NCBI GenBank assembly: GCA_020846535.1
Contig: JADLDR010000118.1
Coordinates: 1 to 64,000 of the forward strand
From: Armatimonadota bacterium
Lineage (GTDB): Bacteria > Armatimonadota > JADLDR01
DNA: 64,000 nt
Direction of reading: 5' to 3'
How positions within the stretch are numbered: position 1 is the stretch's first letter; the number at the start of each line of letters is the position of its first letter. A model generated the notes under the pieces. That model was given only the letters and a program-made list of their open reading frames with translations. It made no database searches and had not been told where the DNA came from. Positions 53,818 through 63,062 of this stretch are shown here, piece by piece. Made by a program: the position numbers and the translations under genes.

Positions 53818-54954
53818 ATGAAAATTCTTATCGCTCCGGACTCCTTCAAAGGCAGCCTGCCCGCGCCGGAGGTGGCGCGGGCCATTGAGCGCGGGATTCG
53901 GGCCGCCCTACCGGGAGCAGAAACCGTCTGCCTCCCTTTAGCCGACGGCGGCGAGGGGACGGTCGAGGCTTTAATTGCCTCCACCGGGGGCAGGCTCGTC
54001 CCTGTGGAAGCGACCGGCCCGCTGGGAGAGTCCGTTCCGGCTTTCTTCGGCATCCTGGGCGGCCAGGAGACGGCGGTGCTGGAAATGGCCTCGGCCTCCG
54101 GGCTGCCCCTGGTCCCGCCGGAGAAGCGCAATCCCTGCGTCACCACCACTTACGGCACGGGCCAGCTTATCCGGGCCGCTATCCAATCGGGCTGCCGCAG
54201 GCTGCTCATCGGCATCGGCGGGTCAGCGACCAATGACGGCGGAGCCGGGGCGATGGCGGCTCTGGGGGCCCGCTTCCTCGATGCGAACGGGAGCGAACTG
54301 CCTCCGGGCGGGGCCGCTTTGGCTCGCCTGGAACGCATCGACATGAGCGGATTTTCGTTTCCGCGGGAGATAGAGGTTGTGGTCGCCTCCGACGTATCGA
54401 ATCCGCTGTGCGGGCCGACCGGAGCTTCCGTCGTTTACGGCCCTCAAAAGGGAGCGACGCCCGAAATGATCGAGCAGCTTGACGGGGCGCTGCGCCGGTA
54501 TGCCGATGCCGTCGAAGATCAACTGGGCCAGGATATCGCCGAACGCCCCGGGGCCGGAGCGGCGGGCGGGCTGGGGGCCGGGCTGATGGCTTTCCTCAAC
54601 GCCCGGCTGCGTTCCGGCATCGAAATCGTGCTGGATGCCGTGCAGTTCGACAGACATCTTCAGGGAGCTTCGCTGATCATCACAGGCGAAGGCAGGATAG
54701 ACGCCCAGACCGCCTACGGCAAAACGATTGCCGGGGCGCTGAAGCGGGGGCAGGCCGCCCATGTTCCCGTGGCCGCCCTGGCCGGTTCCATCGAACCCGG
54801 AGCCCAAAGCCTTGAAGCGATGGGCTTATGTGCAATGATGAGCATCGTTCCCGGGCCGATGCCTCTGGAAGAGGCCATGCAGAAAACCGCCTCCCTGCTG
54901 GAGACATCGGCGCGTCGGCTGGGCTACATCGCGACACTGTTGAGAGGGGGCTGA
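53818..54954 (+). CDS. glxK: Glycerate kinase (GlxK/GarK family)
   Basis: 378 residues. Phosphorylates glycerate in the family that yields 2- or 3-phosphoglycerate. Typical motifs: MKILIAPDSFKGSL, PLADGGEGTVEAL, IGIGGSATNDGGAGAMAALG, ASDVSNPLCGPTGAS and ITGEGRIDAQTAYGK. Normal length. It lies 48 bases after the isomerase gene, separated by a GC-rich hairpin at 53779-53802. Confidence 0.94.
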   Translation: MKILIAPDSFKGSLPAPEVARAIERGIRAALPGAETVCLPLADGGEGTVEALIASTGGRLVPVEATGPLGESVPAFFGILGGQETAVLEMASASGLPLVPPEKRNPCVTTTYGTGQLIRAAIQSGCRRLLIGIGGSATNDGGAGAMAALGARFLDANGSELPPGGAALARLERIDMSGFSFPREIEVVVASDVSNPLCGPTGASVVYGPQKGATPEMIEQLDGALRRYADAVEDQLGQDIAERPGAGAAGGLGAGLMAFLNARLRSGIEIVLDAVQFDRHLQGASLIITGEGRIDAQTAYGKTIAGALKRGQAAHVPVAALAGSIEPGAQSLEAMGLCAMMSIVPGPMPLEEAMQKTASLLETSARRLGYIATLLRGG

Positions 54955-55074
54955 GCCTTGGGCAAATCGCCCAGGGTGTGGAGCAACCGTACCCCCAGCC
55001 CCTCGCCGGGCTTCGGTGAGGGAGGTTGACTTGGGGTGCTTTGAAAGATTTGCCAAGAGAACGCAGGCACTAAG

Positions 55075-55091
55075 CCCCCTTAGCAAGGGGG
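55075..55091. repeat. CCCCCTTAGCAAGGGGG palindrome
   Basis: A perfect 7-bp stem with an AGC loop, of a kind seen as dispersed repeats in many genomes, within the 211-base gap 54955-55165. Nothing else is recognised in that gap. Confidence 0.5.
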
Positions 55092-55165
55092 GTTGGTGGG
55101 TGCTTTTCAACCCGGCTCCGCATCCAGCCGCCGCCATGACAACATATAAGGAGACCGTTCTTTTA

Positions 55166-55648
55166 ATGAATGCCGATTGGACGCAGAATTTCGAGCTTGA
55201 AGGCGAGGAGCGGGCGCGGGCGCTGGAGGAGGCCGCCGCTGTTATCGCGGGATGGGGGCTTACCATGCCGCCCTGCCGTCCCCTGCCTCTCCATTTTGGA
55301 TTGGGAGACTTCCAGAATATCGGGGAAACCGAATACTGGATCGTCAATGAGCCGGATTACCGTTATTGCGGGAAGTTTCTCTTTTTGTTCGAGGGTCAGA
55401 GATGCCCGAGACACCACCATATCACCAAAGACGAGACCTTTTACATCGTGAAGGGTTCCGTGGATATGGAGGCCGGAGAGAAGCGCCTTCTCATGCGTGA
55501 AGGCGAAACCTTGCAGGTCTCTCCCGGCACGGGCCACACTTTCGCTGCCTCTGGAGGGCCTGCCCTGGTGCTGGAAGTGTCCCTTCCTTCTGTGCCCGGA
55601 GACAACATCTTCGAGGACGGCCGCATCGGCAATAGAGGTGTGCTATGA
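55166..55648 (+). CDS. Cupin similar to D-lyxose isomerase
   Basis: 160 residues from ATG 55166; ATG 55136 is an alternative start. Cupin fold with metal-binding RHHHITKDETFYIVKG and a late His in GTGHTFAA. The text LPLHFGLGDFQNIGETEYWI and VNEPDYRYCGKFLFLFEGQ resembles the D-lyxose ketol-isomerase family, whose members also take D-mannose. Its stop overlaps the next ATG. With the downstream kinase and mannosidase fusion, conversion of an aldose to a ketose is a reasonable role. Confidence 0.7.
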   Translation: MNADWTQNFELEGEERARALEEAAAVIAGWGLTMPPCRPLPLHFGLGDFQNIGETEYWIVNEPDYRYCGKFLFLFEGQRCPRHHHITKDETFYIVKGSVDMEAGEKRLLMREGETLQVSPGTGHTFAASGGPALVLEVSLPSVPGDNIFEDGRIGNRGVL

Positions 55649-56778
55649 CCGTTTACAGAGTCGGAGTCATCGGGGCGGGTATGATGGGCAAGACCCACGC
55701 CTGGTGCTGGCAGTCCATCCCCTTTTTCTACGGCGCGTCCGAATTCAGATGTGTTCTGACCGGGGTAGCCACGTCAAGGATGGAGAGCGCCCGGGCCGCC
55801 TGCGAAGCGTACGGCTACCGGAAAGCCTATGACAGCGCCCTCGCTATGATCGAAGACCCGGAGATCGATATCATCGATATTGCATCTCCCAACAAGTTTC
55901 ACCGGGAGGCCCTCCTGTCCGCCCACCGGGCGGGCAAGCCTGTCTACTGCGACAAACCCCTGACAGGCAGCCTGGAGGCGGCCCGGGATATCGAGCGGGC
56001 GATACCGGAGCCGGAAAAGGCAGGCCAGATGGTCTTCCACAACCGCTTCTTTCCGGCCACCCTCCGCGCCCGTCAGATGATCGAGTCGGGCGACCTGGGA
56101 GAGATTATCTGCTTCCGGGGCGCATATCTGCATTCCGGCAATGCCCTTCCCGGCAAGCGCATGAACTGGAAAGACCGGCGGGATTATGGCGGCGGGACCC
56201 TCTACGATCTGGGTTCTCACCTGATCGATCTGGTCACCTGGCTCTGCGGCTCCGGTTTCCAGGAGTTGCAGGCCCGCCAGAAAACACTCTACCCCCTGCG
56301 GCCTTCCCTGGAGGACCCCTCCATCCTGGCCGAACAGGATTCCGACGATATGACCCTGATCACCGGCTCCCTGAAGAACGGGGCTATCGGAACCCTGGAA
56401 GCCTCGAAGATCGCGACCGGGGCCCAGGATGAAATCCGCTTTGAGATACATGGCACGAAGGGCGCTCTGCGCTATAACCTGATGGAGCCGAACTACCTGG
56501 ATTATTACAACATCGCCGACCCTGAAGCCCCGCTCGGAGGAACCTCCGGCTTCAAGCGGATCCACTGCATCAGGCGCTACCCCGCTCCCGCCGATTTTCC
56601 GGCCCCCAAATCAACCATCGGCTGGCTGCGCGGCCACCTGCACTGCCTCTACAACTTCATCGAATCGCACCATCGGTACAGGACTTTCGATCCTTCCATC
56701 GCCCGCGGCATCGAACTGGAGAAAGCCCTCGATGCGGCGGCGCGTTCCGCCCGCAACGGCGCAAAGGTTTCTCTCTGA
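55645..56778 (+). CDS. Gfo/Idh/MocA-family oxidoreductase
   Basis: 377 residues. Rossmann motif GVIGAGMMGKTHAW, Lys of the EKP-like motif present as YCDKPL, and GGTLYDLGSHLIDLVTWLC in the second domain. ATG overlaps the preceding stop (ATGA) and the FGGY kinase gene starts right after its stop. Probably oxidises a sugar or inositol made in this operon. Confidence 0.88.
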   Translation: MTVYRVGVIGAGMMGKTHAWCWQSIPFFYGASEFRCVLTGVATSRMESARAACEAYGYRKAYDSALAMIEDPEIDIIDIASPNKFHREALLSAHRAGKPVYCDKPLTGSLEAARDIERAIPEPEKAGQMVFHNRFFPATLRARQMIESGDLGEIICFRGAYLHSGNALPGKRMNWKDRRDYGGGTLYDLGSHLIDLVTWLCGSGFQELQARQKTLYPLRPSLEDPSILAEQDSDDMTLITGSLKNGAIGTLEASKIATGAQDEIRFEIHGTKGALRYNLMEPNYLDYYNIADPEAPLGGTSGFKRIHCIRRYPAPADFPAPKSTIGWLRGHLHCLYNFIESHHRYRTFDPSIARGIELEKALDAAARSARNGAKVSL

Positions 56779-58065
56779 GTGGATACCTGCATCCTCGCCC
56801 TGGACCTGGGTACAACCGCTTTCAAGGCCGCGCCTGTCGGGGAAACCGGCCTGCTGGCCCGCCCTGTTTCGGTCGCCAACCGGCTCGATTATGCAGGTGG
56901 GGAGGTGACCTGCGATCCGGAGGAAGCCTTTCGCCGCGCTCGGCGCGTGCTGAAAGCCGCCGCCCGGGCCGCGCATCAGACCGGATATCGCATCAGCGCC
57001 ATCGGCGTCTCTTCACAGGCACAGACCTATGTGGCCCTCGACCGGCAGGGCAGCCCGATACAGCCCTTCATTGTCTGGACGGACGCCCGGGCGGTCGAGG
57101 AAGCCCGGGAGGCCGTCTGCATCGCCGATTACGCGGCCCTCTGCGGCTTTACGGCCCCACTGCCCCAGCAGTTTCTTCCCAAAGTGATGCGCTTTCGGCG
57201 AAGGGAAGGCCGGGAAGCCTCTCGGTTTCTTCTCCTCAACGAATACATCATCTATCGTCTGACCGGAGAAGCCTATGGCGATGAAACCAACCAGGGCATG
57301 GGCGGTTTCTACGATATCTCCCGGAGGGCTTTCTCGAAAGAGGCCATGGCGATGGCCGGCGTTACCCCCGATTATCTGGCCCCGGCCTTCCCGTCCGCCC
57401 GCTTTGCCCGCGCCCTTCTGCGCCGGGAAGCCGTTCGCCTGGGTGCCGAAGCGGTTCCCGTCTTCTCCTGCGGCAACGACCAAAGCTGCGCGGCGGCAGG
57501 GGCCGGGCTGGACGAGGAAGGCGATATCCTCTGCAACTTCGGAACCGCCATGGTGGTCTATGCCCTGAAGGAATCGTTTGCCCGCCCCTCCGGGAAAGAC
57601 CAGATCGCCGGGATACAACCCCTGACAGGCCGCTATTTCCTCCTGGGGCTGGAATCGGAGTGCGGCAATATCGTCGAATGGCTCGCCCGGCTGCTCTACC
57701 CGCGAACCGGGGTGTCCGTTATGCTGGCGGAAGCTGCGTCGCCCGGCATTTTCGATGAATCGCTGCCGATTTTGCGGGTGCAGCCAGGGCGCATCGATAT
57801 AGATGGCCTGTCGGTCGCCTGCGGAAAGAAAGAGGTCGCCCGGGCGCTGCTGGATTACTATTCTGACAGGTTCGGCGCTATCCTTAAAGGGGTAGCCGGC
57901 GAACGAACCGCCATACGCCGCCTCTTTGCCAGCGGAGGGCTTTCCCGCAGCCGCGCCTGGCTCGATCTTCTGGCCGCAAGGCATGGCATCGCTTTTATCC
58001 CCACCTCTTCAGAGCATCCCGCCCTGATCGGCATCGAAAGGGTTGTGAGAAAAGGGGCGGCATGA
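56779..58065 (+). CDS. FGGY-family carbohydrate kinase
   Basis: 428 residues from GTG 56779, immediately after the oxidoreductase stop. ATP/sugar kinase of the xylulokinase-gluconokinase family: LALDLGTTAFKA (phosphate 1), WTDARA, CNFGTAMVV (phosphate 2) and LFASGGLSRSRAWLDLLA (adenosine). Substrate not readable; a ketose from the cupin isomerase is a candidate. Its stop overlaps an ATG of the next gene. Confidence 0.88.
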   Translation: MDTCILALDLGTTAFKAAPVGETGLLARPVSVANRLDYAGGEVTCDPEEAFRRARRVLKAAARAAHQTGYRISAIGVSSQAQTYVALDRQGSPIQPFIVWTDARAVEEAREAVCIADYAALCGFTAPLPQQFLPKVMRFRRREGREASRFLLLNEYIIYRLTGEAYGDETNQGMGGFYDISRRAFSKEAMAMAGVTPDYLAPAFPSARFARALLRREAVRLGAEAVPVFSCGNDQSCAAAGAGLDEEGDILCNFGTAMVVYALKESFARPSGKDQIAGIQPLTGRYFLLGLESECGNIVEWLARLLYPRTGVSVMLAEAASPGIFDESLPILRVQPGRIDIDGLSVACGKKEVARALLDYYSDRFGAILKGVAGERTAIRRLFASGGLSRSRAWLDLLAARHGIAFIPTSSEHPALIGIERVVRKGAA

Positions 58066-58082
58066 TCAAAGAAAGGCACCCA

Positions 58083-58865
58083 ATGGATTACCGTTTCGAA
58101 TACCTGACTTCGGAACAACTGAAACCGTATATCGAGCAAAAATCGCTTTTGGTGATGGGCATCGGAACCATCGAGGAGCACGGGGCGCACCTGCCGACCG
58201 GGACGGACCTCTTCATTACTCAGAGGTTCATGGACGACTTCGCCGCCTACCTGGAGGCGCATTCCTCTGTCCCGTTTCTGACCCTGCCCGCCATCTGGAC
58301 AGGCTATTCGGCGGTGGAGATGCAGCGGTGGCCCGGAACGATTCGCATGAAGACCCGGACGGTGATGGACATGATGCGGGAGATCATCGGATCGCTCTGT
58401 GAGATGGGGTTCGACAAGATTCTGTTGCTGAACGGGCACGGGCACCATACGGAACTGCTGCGCGTGGTCGCCCGCGAGGTGGCCGACGATCACGGCGTCT
58501 ACCCGGCGGTGGTGAATTTCCTTTACCTGGGGACGAAGGAGTATAATGCCGTCAGGAAGGGCACGGCAGGAGGTAGCATCCACGGCGGCGAGGATGAAAC
58601 CTCGGTGATGCTTCACTACGGCTATCCCGTCGATGCCGCCCGGTACACCGATGCCGACCATGTTACCTACCACACCGACTTTGTGGCCGGGGACAACTTT
58701 ATCGGCTCCACCCGGGTCTTCTGGTCGACCTGGAACTACCATCCCAGCCGAACCGGCCTCCTGGGGGACCCGATCCCTTCCTCTCCCGAAACGGGCCGGG
58801 CGCTGATCGAGGCCTGCGTACGCCATCTAGCCGATTTCGCTGAAGAATACTGGCGACGGCGCTGA
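58083..58865 (+). CDS. Creatininase-family amidohydrolase
   Basis: About 260 residues from ATG 58083 (GAAAGG upstream); ATG 58062 overlapping the kinase stop is an alternative. Metal motifs IGTIEEHGAHLPTGTD, LLNGHGHH and IHGGEDETSVML are complete. The family includes creatininase, riboflavin/F420 formamide hydrolases and mycofactocin peptidase. In a sugar operon it more likely opens an amide or lactone-like ring; true substrate unknown. Confidence 0.87.
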   Translation: MDYRFEYLTSEQLKPYIEQKSLLVMGIGTIEEHGAHLPTGTDLFITQRFMDDFAAYLEAHSSVPFLTLPAIWTGYSAVEMQRWPGTIRMKTRTVMDMMREIIGSLCEMGFDKILLLNGHGHHTELLRVVAREVADDHGVYPAVVNFLYLGTKEYNAVRKGTAGGSIHGGEDETSVMLHYGYPVDAARYTDADHVTYHTDFVAGDNFIGSTRVFWSTWNYHPSRTGLLGDPIPSSPETGRALIEACVRHLADFAEEYWRRR

Positions 58866-58882
58866 GAAAGGAGACCCCTGCC

Positions 58883-61800
58883 ATGCCCAACCTTCCCGCC
58901 GTCGAGCGACTGTCACTCCGGGACGCCCCGGAAGTGCTTTCGTTTCTCCTGTCTCTCGACGAGGAGACGATCCGCTTCTTCCACCCTCACCCTTTCGATA
59001 TCGAGCATGTCCGCAGCCTCCTCTCCGGCCCGGTAGCAGCGTTCAAGGCCGTCGACACCTCTGAAGAGGGAGCGCCCGTTCTGGCCGGTTATGCCTGGCT
59101 CTCCGGGATGGATACCAGCCGCCCCGCCGTCTGGATCTGCGTCGGCCCCGGCCGGCGCAACCGGGGCATCGGTCGCGCCCTGATGACCCGCCTGATCGAG
59201 GAAGCGGTTTTGCGGAACAAACGGGAGATTTCCCTCACTGTCCCGCCCTACAACGCCCCGGCTCTCCGACTGGCCCGATCCCTGGGCCTGGCGCTCCTTC
59301 CCGAAACTCAACACGGCCTGAGCCCTTCCCGCCAAATGCGCCTCACCCTCCCGAACACCTCCTCCGAGCGCGCTCAGGCTATCCGCAGGCGGCTAGAGGG
59401 TGGGAGGCTCTCGATCATCCCCTACTGCCATGCGGACTGGGCCTGGGTACACACCCGAAACTGGCACCACCGCCGCTATGCCCTGGTATTCACCGAAGTT
59501 CTGGAGTGGATGCGGCGCGACAGCGCCTTCCGCTGGTACTTCGACAACTATGCCTGCCACCTGTCCGCCTTCCTGGAGTTTCGCCCCGATCTCCTGCCCG
59601 AACTCAGGGAGCGCATCGCACAGGGCAGAATCGCCATCTGCGGGGGCTATGCCAATGTGCGCCCGCAGATGGTCGGCAACGAAAGCTTTGTCCGCAACCT
59701 GATCCTGGGGCAGCGAGCATTCCGCACCCTCTTCCCGGAGGCCGACCTGTCGGTTCACGCCGATGCCGTCGATGTGGCGACCGGCCATCCCCAGTTACCC
59801 CAGATATTGCGCCAGGCCGGTTACCGCTGCCTGCGGATATGGCGTCCTTACGCCGCCATGAGCCTGAAGGGGATCCCCAACGAATTCATCTGGCGCGGCC
59901 TGGAAAGTTCGGAAATCCTGACCTCCCGCGGGCTGTACGGCGGCCAGTGGCACATCTCCGAGGGGCATAAGGCGCTCCGCTCCCCTGCCGGGGCCGATTG
60001 GGACGACGTTCTGGCCGCCTTCTGGGACAGCGATATCGAGGGCAGGGCGCGCTATTCGGCAAGCGGGGAGATCTGGTTGGCCCACGGCTCCGACGATTCC
60101 AGGCCCGGCAGGATGCTCGACGATACGCCTTTCGATATACAGGGCCTTATGGAACGGTGGAGCAGCCGGGAATCCGTTCCGATCCGCTTCGCCACACCGG
60201 TGGAGCAGTTCGCCGCTCTGGAAGCTGATCGGGCATGCCTGCCCGTCATCGAGGGCACGCTCGATCCCTGCGATGTCGCCTATAACGCTGCCTGGAACGG
60301 CGAAAAAGGGCTGGCTGTCCGCCGGATCGAAAACGACCGCCTGCTCGTCCAGGCAGAACTCTACGCCACCCTCTCCGGCCTGCCCTATCCCGAAGAGGAT
60401 CTGGCCGCGCTCTGGAAAGACCATCTCCTCACCTGCGCCCACGCGACCCAGTGGCTCTACACCGAAGATTTCGCCTATATCGCCCGCCTGGCGGACAGGG
60501 TTCAGGCCGGCGCGGAAGCCGTCCGCGAAAAGGCGATCCACAGCCTGATCGAACAGGCTGCGCTCCCGCCCGGCACCCTCTGCCTGGCCGTTAACCCGCT
60601 TCCCTACGAGCGCCGGGTTCCGGTGTCGGTCCACCTGTCCCGCTACGGCGATATGTGGCCCGCCGTGCTGGGCGACGGCAGCGGAACGCCCCTGGAGGGT
60701 CAAATTGTGAAAACCTATTCCGGCCAGGGGGGCTTCCCGGAGCAGCAGATCGTCGCCATGGTGGATGTGCCGCCCCTCGGGATGGCCGTTATCCGCGAAA
60801 TGCCCTCCGAAACCGGCTACGAGCCTGTCGCAACGCCTTCAGAGGCGATGGGCAACGGCTGCCTGGGCCTCTCCTTCTCCGGGTTTCGTCTCAGCGCGGT
60901 CACGGATAAGGAGTCGGGCCGCATTTGGGAGGCCCCGCCCGATCAGGAATGGGGCGAACTGGTCTTGCAGGATGTGGCCGTCCGCGAAGGGCCGCTCCAT
61001 GTCGGCCCGATCACCGGGGAACGCGCCTGCGTCTGGGAGTCCATCGACTTTCCCGAGTCCGGCCCGGTGCGCTGGCGCTGCCGCCGGGAAGGCCGCATCG
61101 GTGCTATGGGGATCGTTTGCGATGCGATCCTGCATGCGGGCCAGCCCTATCTGGAATTCGAGGTCAGCCTGGACTGGCCGGGGCATGACGGTTTTTTATC
61201 CGCCCGCATCCCGATGCCCGAGGGGAATCTATATGGGGACATCCCCTTCGGCGTGGAGGAGAAGCATCTGGAAGAGGAGCCTTACGAAGCCGACCACCGG
61301 ATCGCCCCGCACAGCATGGAGCGCACCCGGAACGGATTGTTCTATACCCGGAGCTTTGCCGCTTGCCAAACCGATGCAAGGACAGGCGTGGCCTTTATCG
61401 GCGGCAACACAGACCGCTATTATATCCGCAACCAGGCAAAAGGCTTTCTGGAGCATATCCTGATCAACAGTGTCATGACCCTGGACGATTGGGAGCGAAA
61501 CGTTGAGTCCTCCACCCTCACCGGGCAGGGGCCGCACCGGTTCCGCTACCGTCTCCTCTTCTACCGGGGCAGCTGGCGGGAGGCCGGAGTGGTGCGCCAG
61601 GCCGCTTCGCTGGTGGAGCCGATTCTGGTCACGGGCACACGCCACGGAGGGCCGTCACCATCTCCTACCCTGCCGCCCGGAAGCCCGATTCTTGCCATCG
61701 AACCGGCCCATGTCATGCTGAGCGCCCTCTACCGCGAAGGCAAAGCGGTCTGCCTGCGCCTCTACGAAACGGCAGGCCAACCGGCGGAAGCCATCGTCAG

Positions 61801-61942
61801 CACGCCCTGGGAGATAACTTCCGCTGATCTCATCACCCTGAACGGCGATCTCGACCCGACCGTTCCGGTTTCCCGGTGCAGAGGGATTCTCAAGTTTTCT
61901 CTGTCTCCGTGGCAGATATGCACCCTGAGGATAGCTCGGTGA
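58883..61942 (+). CDS. GNAT acetyltransferase fused to a GH38-type alpha-mannosidase
   Basis: 1019 residues. Residues 1-155 form a GNAT domain; the acetyl-CoA loop is VGPGRRNRGIGRALMTRL. From about 172 a GH38 catalytic domain begins with PYCHADWAWVH (His183 and Asp185, zinc ligands). Asp297 in VDVATGHPQLPQILRQAGY lines up with the family nucleophile. The middle helical domain and C-terminal beta-sandwich modules (about 600-1019) follow the GH38 plan. No signal peptide. GAAAGGAG precedes ATG and there is no internal stop or second start signal between the domains, so the fusion looks real. Last gene of the sugar operon. Confidence 0.85.
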   Translation: MPNLPAVERLSLRDAPEVLSFLLSLDEETIRFFHPHPFDIEHVRSLLSGPVAAFKAVDTSEEGAPVLAGYAWLSGMDTSRPAVWICVGPGRRNRGIGRALMTRLIEEAVLRNKREISLTVPPYNAPALRLARSLGLALLPETQHGLSPSRQMRLTLPNTSSERAQAIRRRLEGGRLSIIPYCHADWAWVHTRNWHHRRYALVFTEVLEWMRRDSAFRWYFDNYACHLSAFLEFRPDLLPELRERIAQGRIAICGGYANVRPQMVGNESFVRNLILGQRAFRTLFPEADLSVHADAVDVATGHPQLPQILRQAGYRCLRIWRPYAAMSLKGIPNEFIWRGLESSEILTSRGLYGGQWHISEGHKALRSPAGADWDDVLAAFWDSDIEGRARYSASGEIWLAHGSDDSRPGRMLDDTPFDIQGLMERWSSRESVPIRFATPVEQFAALEADRACLPVIEGTLDPCDVAYNAAWNGEKGLAVRRIENDRLLVQAELYATLSGLPYPEEDLAALWKDHLLTCAHATQWLYTEDFAYIARLADRVQAGAEAVREKAIHSLIEQAALPPGTLCLAVNPLPYERRVPVSVHLSRYGDMWPAVLGDGSGTPLEGQIVKTYSGQGGFPEQQIVAMVDVPPLGMAVIREMPSETGYEPVATPSEAMGNGCLGLSFSGFRLSAVTDKESGRIWEAPPDQEWGELVLQDVAVREGPLHVGPITGERACVWESIDFPESGPVRWRCRREGRIGAMGIVCDAILHAGQPYLEFEVSLDWPGHDGFLSARIPMPEGNLYGDIPFGVEEKHLEEEPYEADHRIAPHSMERTRNGLFYTRSFAACQTDARTGVAFIGGNTDRYYIRNQAKGFLEHILINSVMTLDDWERNVESSTLTGQGPHRFRYRLLFYRGSWREAGVVRQAASLVEPILVTGTRHGGPSPSPTLPPGSPILAIEPAHVMLSALYREGKAVCLRLYETAGQPAEAIVSTPWEITSADLITLNGDLDPTVPVSRCRGILKFSLSPWQICTLRIAR

Positions 61943-61990
61943 AAGCGGCACGCCCGGGCTTTTCCCGTGTGTGAAATTCGCGCATCACAA

Positions 61991-62020
61991 CGCAGGGGCG
62001 ACCCGATGGATCGCCCCGCC
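61991..62020. repeat. GCAGGGGCGA palindrome
   Basis: CGCAGGGGCGACCCGATGG ending ATCGCCCCGCC: short member of the GTAGGGGCG family between convergent genes. Confidence 0.5.
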
Positions 62021-62021
62021 C

Positions 62022-62246
62022 TCACAGATATTTCGAGAATTTATTCTGTAGCCGCATCATTTCGGCCCACTCCTCCGTGTCTTCGATGTGCCGATTCAGG
62101 TCTTTCACTGCCAGCAGGAGAGTCTCCCTGTCGGCCCGCGCTTTTTCCAGTTCGCGGGCGATGCGGCGTTCTTTCGCTTCCCGCGCCCACCAGTAAGCGA
62201 CGCCGGCGGCCACCGGAAGAAGCATCAGCAGAATATCGGATAGCAT
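62022..62246 (-). CDS. Small membrane-anchored coiled-coil protein
   Basis: 74 residues from ATG 62246 (AAGGAG upstream). One membrane helix (ILLMLLPVAAGVAYWWA) followed by a charged helix (AKERRIARELEKARADRETL) with heptad character. No family. It lies 23 bases after the pentapeptide-repeat gene on the same strand, probably cotranscribed. Confidence 0.65.
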   Translation of the reverse strand: MLSDILLMLLPVAAGVAYWWAREAKERRIARELEKARADRETLLLAVKDLNRHIEDTEEWAEMMRLQNKFSKYL

Positions 62247-62269
62247 GGAAACTCCTTGAAAAGCGACAG

Positions 62270-62890
62270 CTATTCCACAATCGCCCCATAGCACTGGGCA
62301 AAGTGGGCGGCTTGAGCAATATCCAGCCACGCGCCTCGGATATCGGCATCCCGAAGATCGGCTCCGGTCAGGTCGGCCCCTCTCAGGTCGGTTCCAGCCA
62401 GCCGGGTCCCGGTGAGGTTGGATCGGGACAGGTCGGCGTCGCGGAGGTCGCATTCGAGCAGACAGGCTCCGTAGAGGTCGGCCTCTATCAGCTTCAGGCC
62501 CTGAAGGTCAAGCCCTTTCAATGTTTGATGCCGCAGGATCGCCCACGACCAGTTGCCGCCGGAAACCTTCAGCCCGTCCAGGTTGGCCTCGATAAAGGTT
62601 GCGCCCAGCATCCGGCAATTCTCGAATTGCGCCATAAAGAGATTGGCATGATCGAACAGGCTGCCGGTAAAGGAGCATACTTCAAAAGAGGCCGAGTTGA
62701 TGCGGGCCTGAGTGAAATCGCATTCTTCGAACCGGCAGTGTCTGGCCCTGACCTCGCTCAGCCGCGCCCCGACGAAACGGCAGGCTGTAAACGAGCAGCG
62801 CGCCCATTCTGCTTCGGAAAAATCCGCCTCCTCAAAGGATTCGTTTTCATAGACGGCTTCTGTCCATACGTTATCCTCTTGCCGTTTCAT
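62270..62890 (-). CDS. Pentapeptide-repeat protein
   Basis: 206 residues from ATG 62890 (AAAGGAAAGG upstream). Repeats of the A(D/N)LXX type fill residues 20-200, clearest in LRDADLSRSNLTGTRLAG and TDLRGADLTGADLRDADI, predicting a four-sided beta-helix. Some members mimic DNA and protect gyrase; most have no known role. The middle region (SASFEVCSFTGSLFD) has the Cys/Phe-rich variant. Confidence 0.88.
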   Translation of the reverse strand: MKRQEDNVWTEAVYENESFEEADFSEAEWARCSFTACRFVGARLSEVRARHCRFEECDFTQARINSASFEVCSFTGSLFDHANLFMAQFENCRMLGATFIEANLDGLKVSGGNWSWAILRHQTLKGLDLQGLKLIEADLYGACLLECDLRDADLSRSNLTGTRLAGTDLRGADLTGADLRDADIRGAWLDIAQAAHFAQCYGAIVE

Positions 62891-63062
62891 CGCCTTTCCT
62901 TTCTTGGCCGGGATACCGTCTTTCATTTCCCTGGTTCCAGGCGAATTTCCTTCGGAACCGGAAGCCGCAGGCATCATGCGGCCCGGCTCACCCTGAAACC
63001 ATCGGGGATGCGGTTTGTTCCACATAATAGAGGGAACGAATCGGCAGACATGAGGAGGTGCG

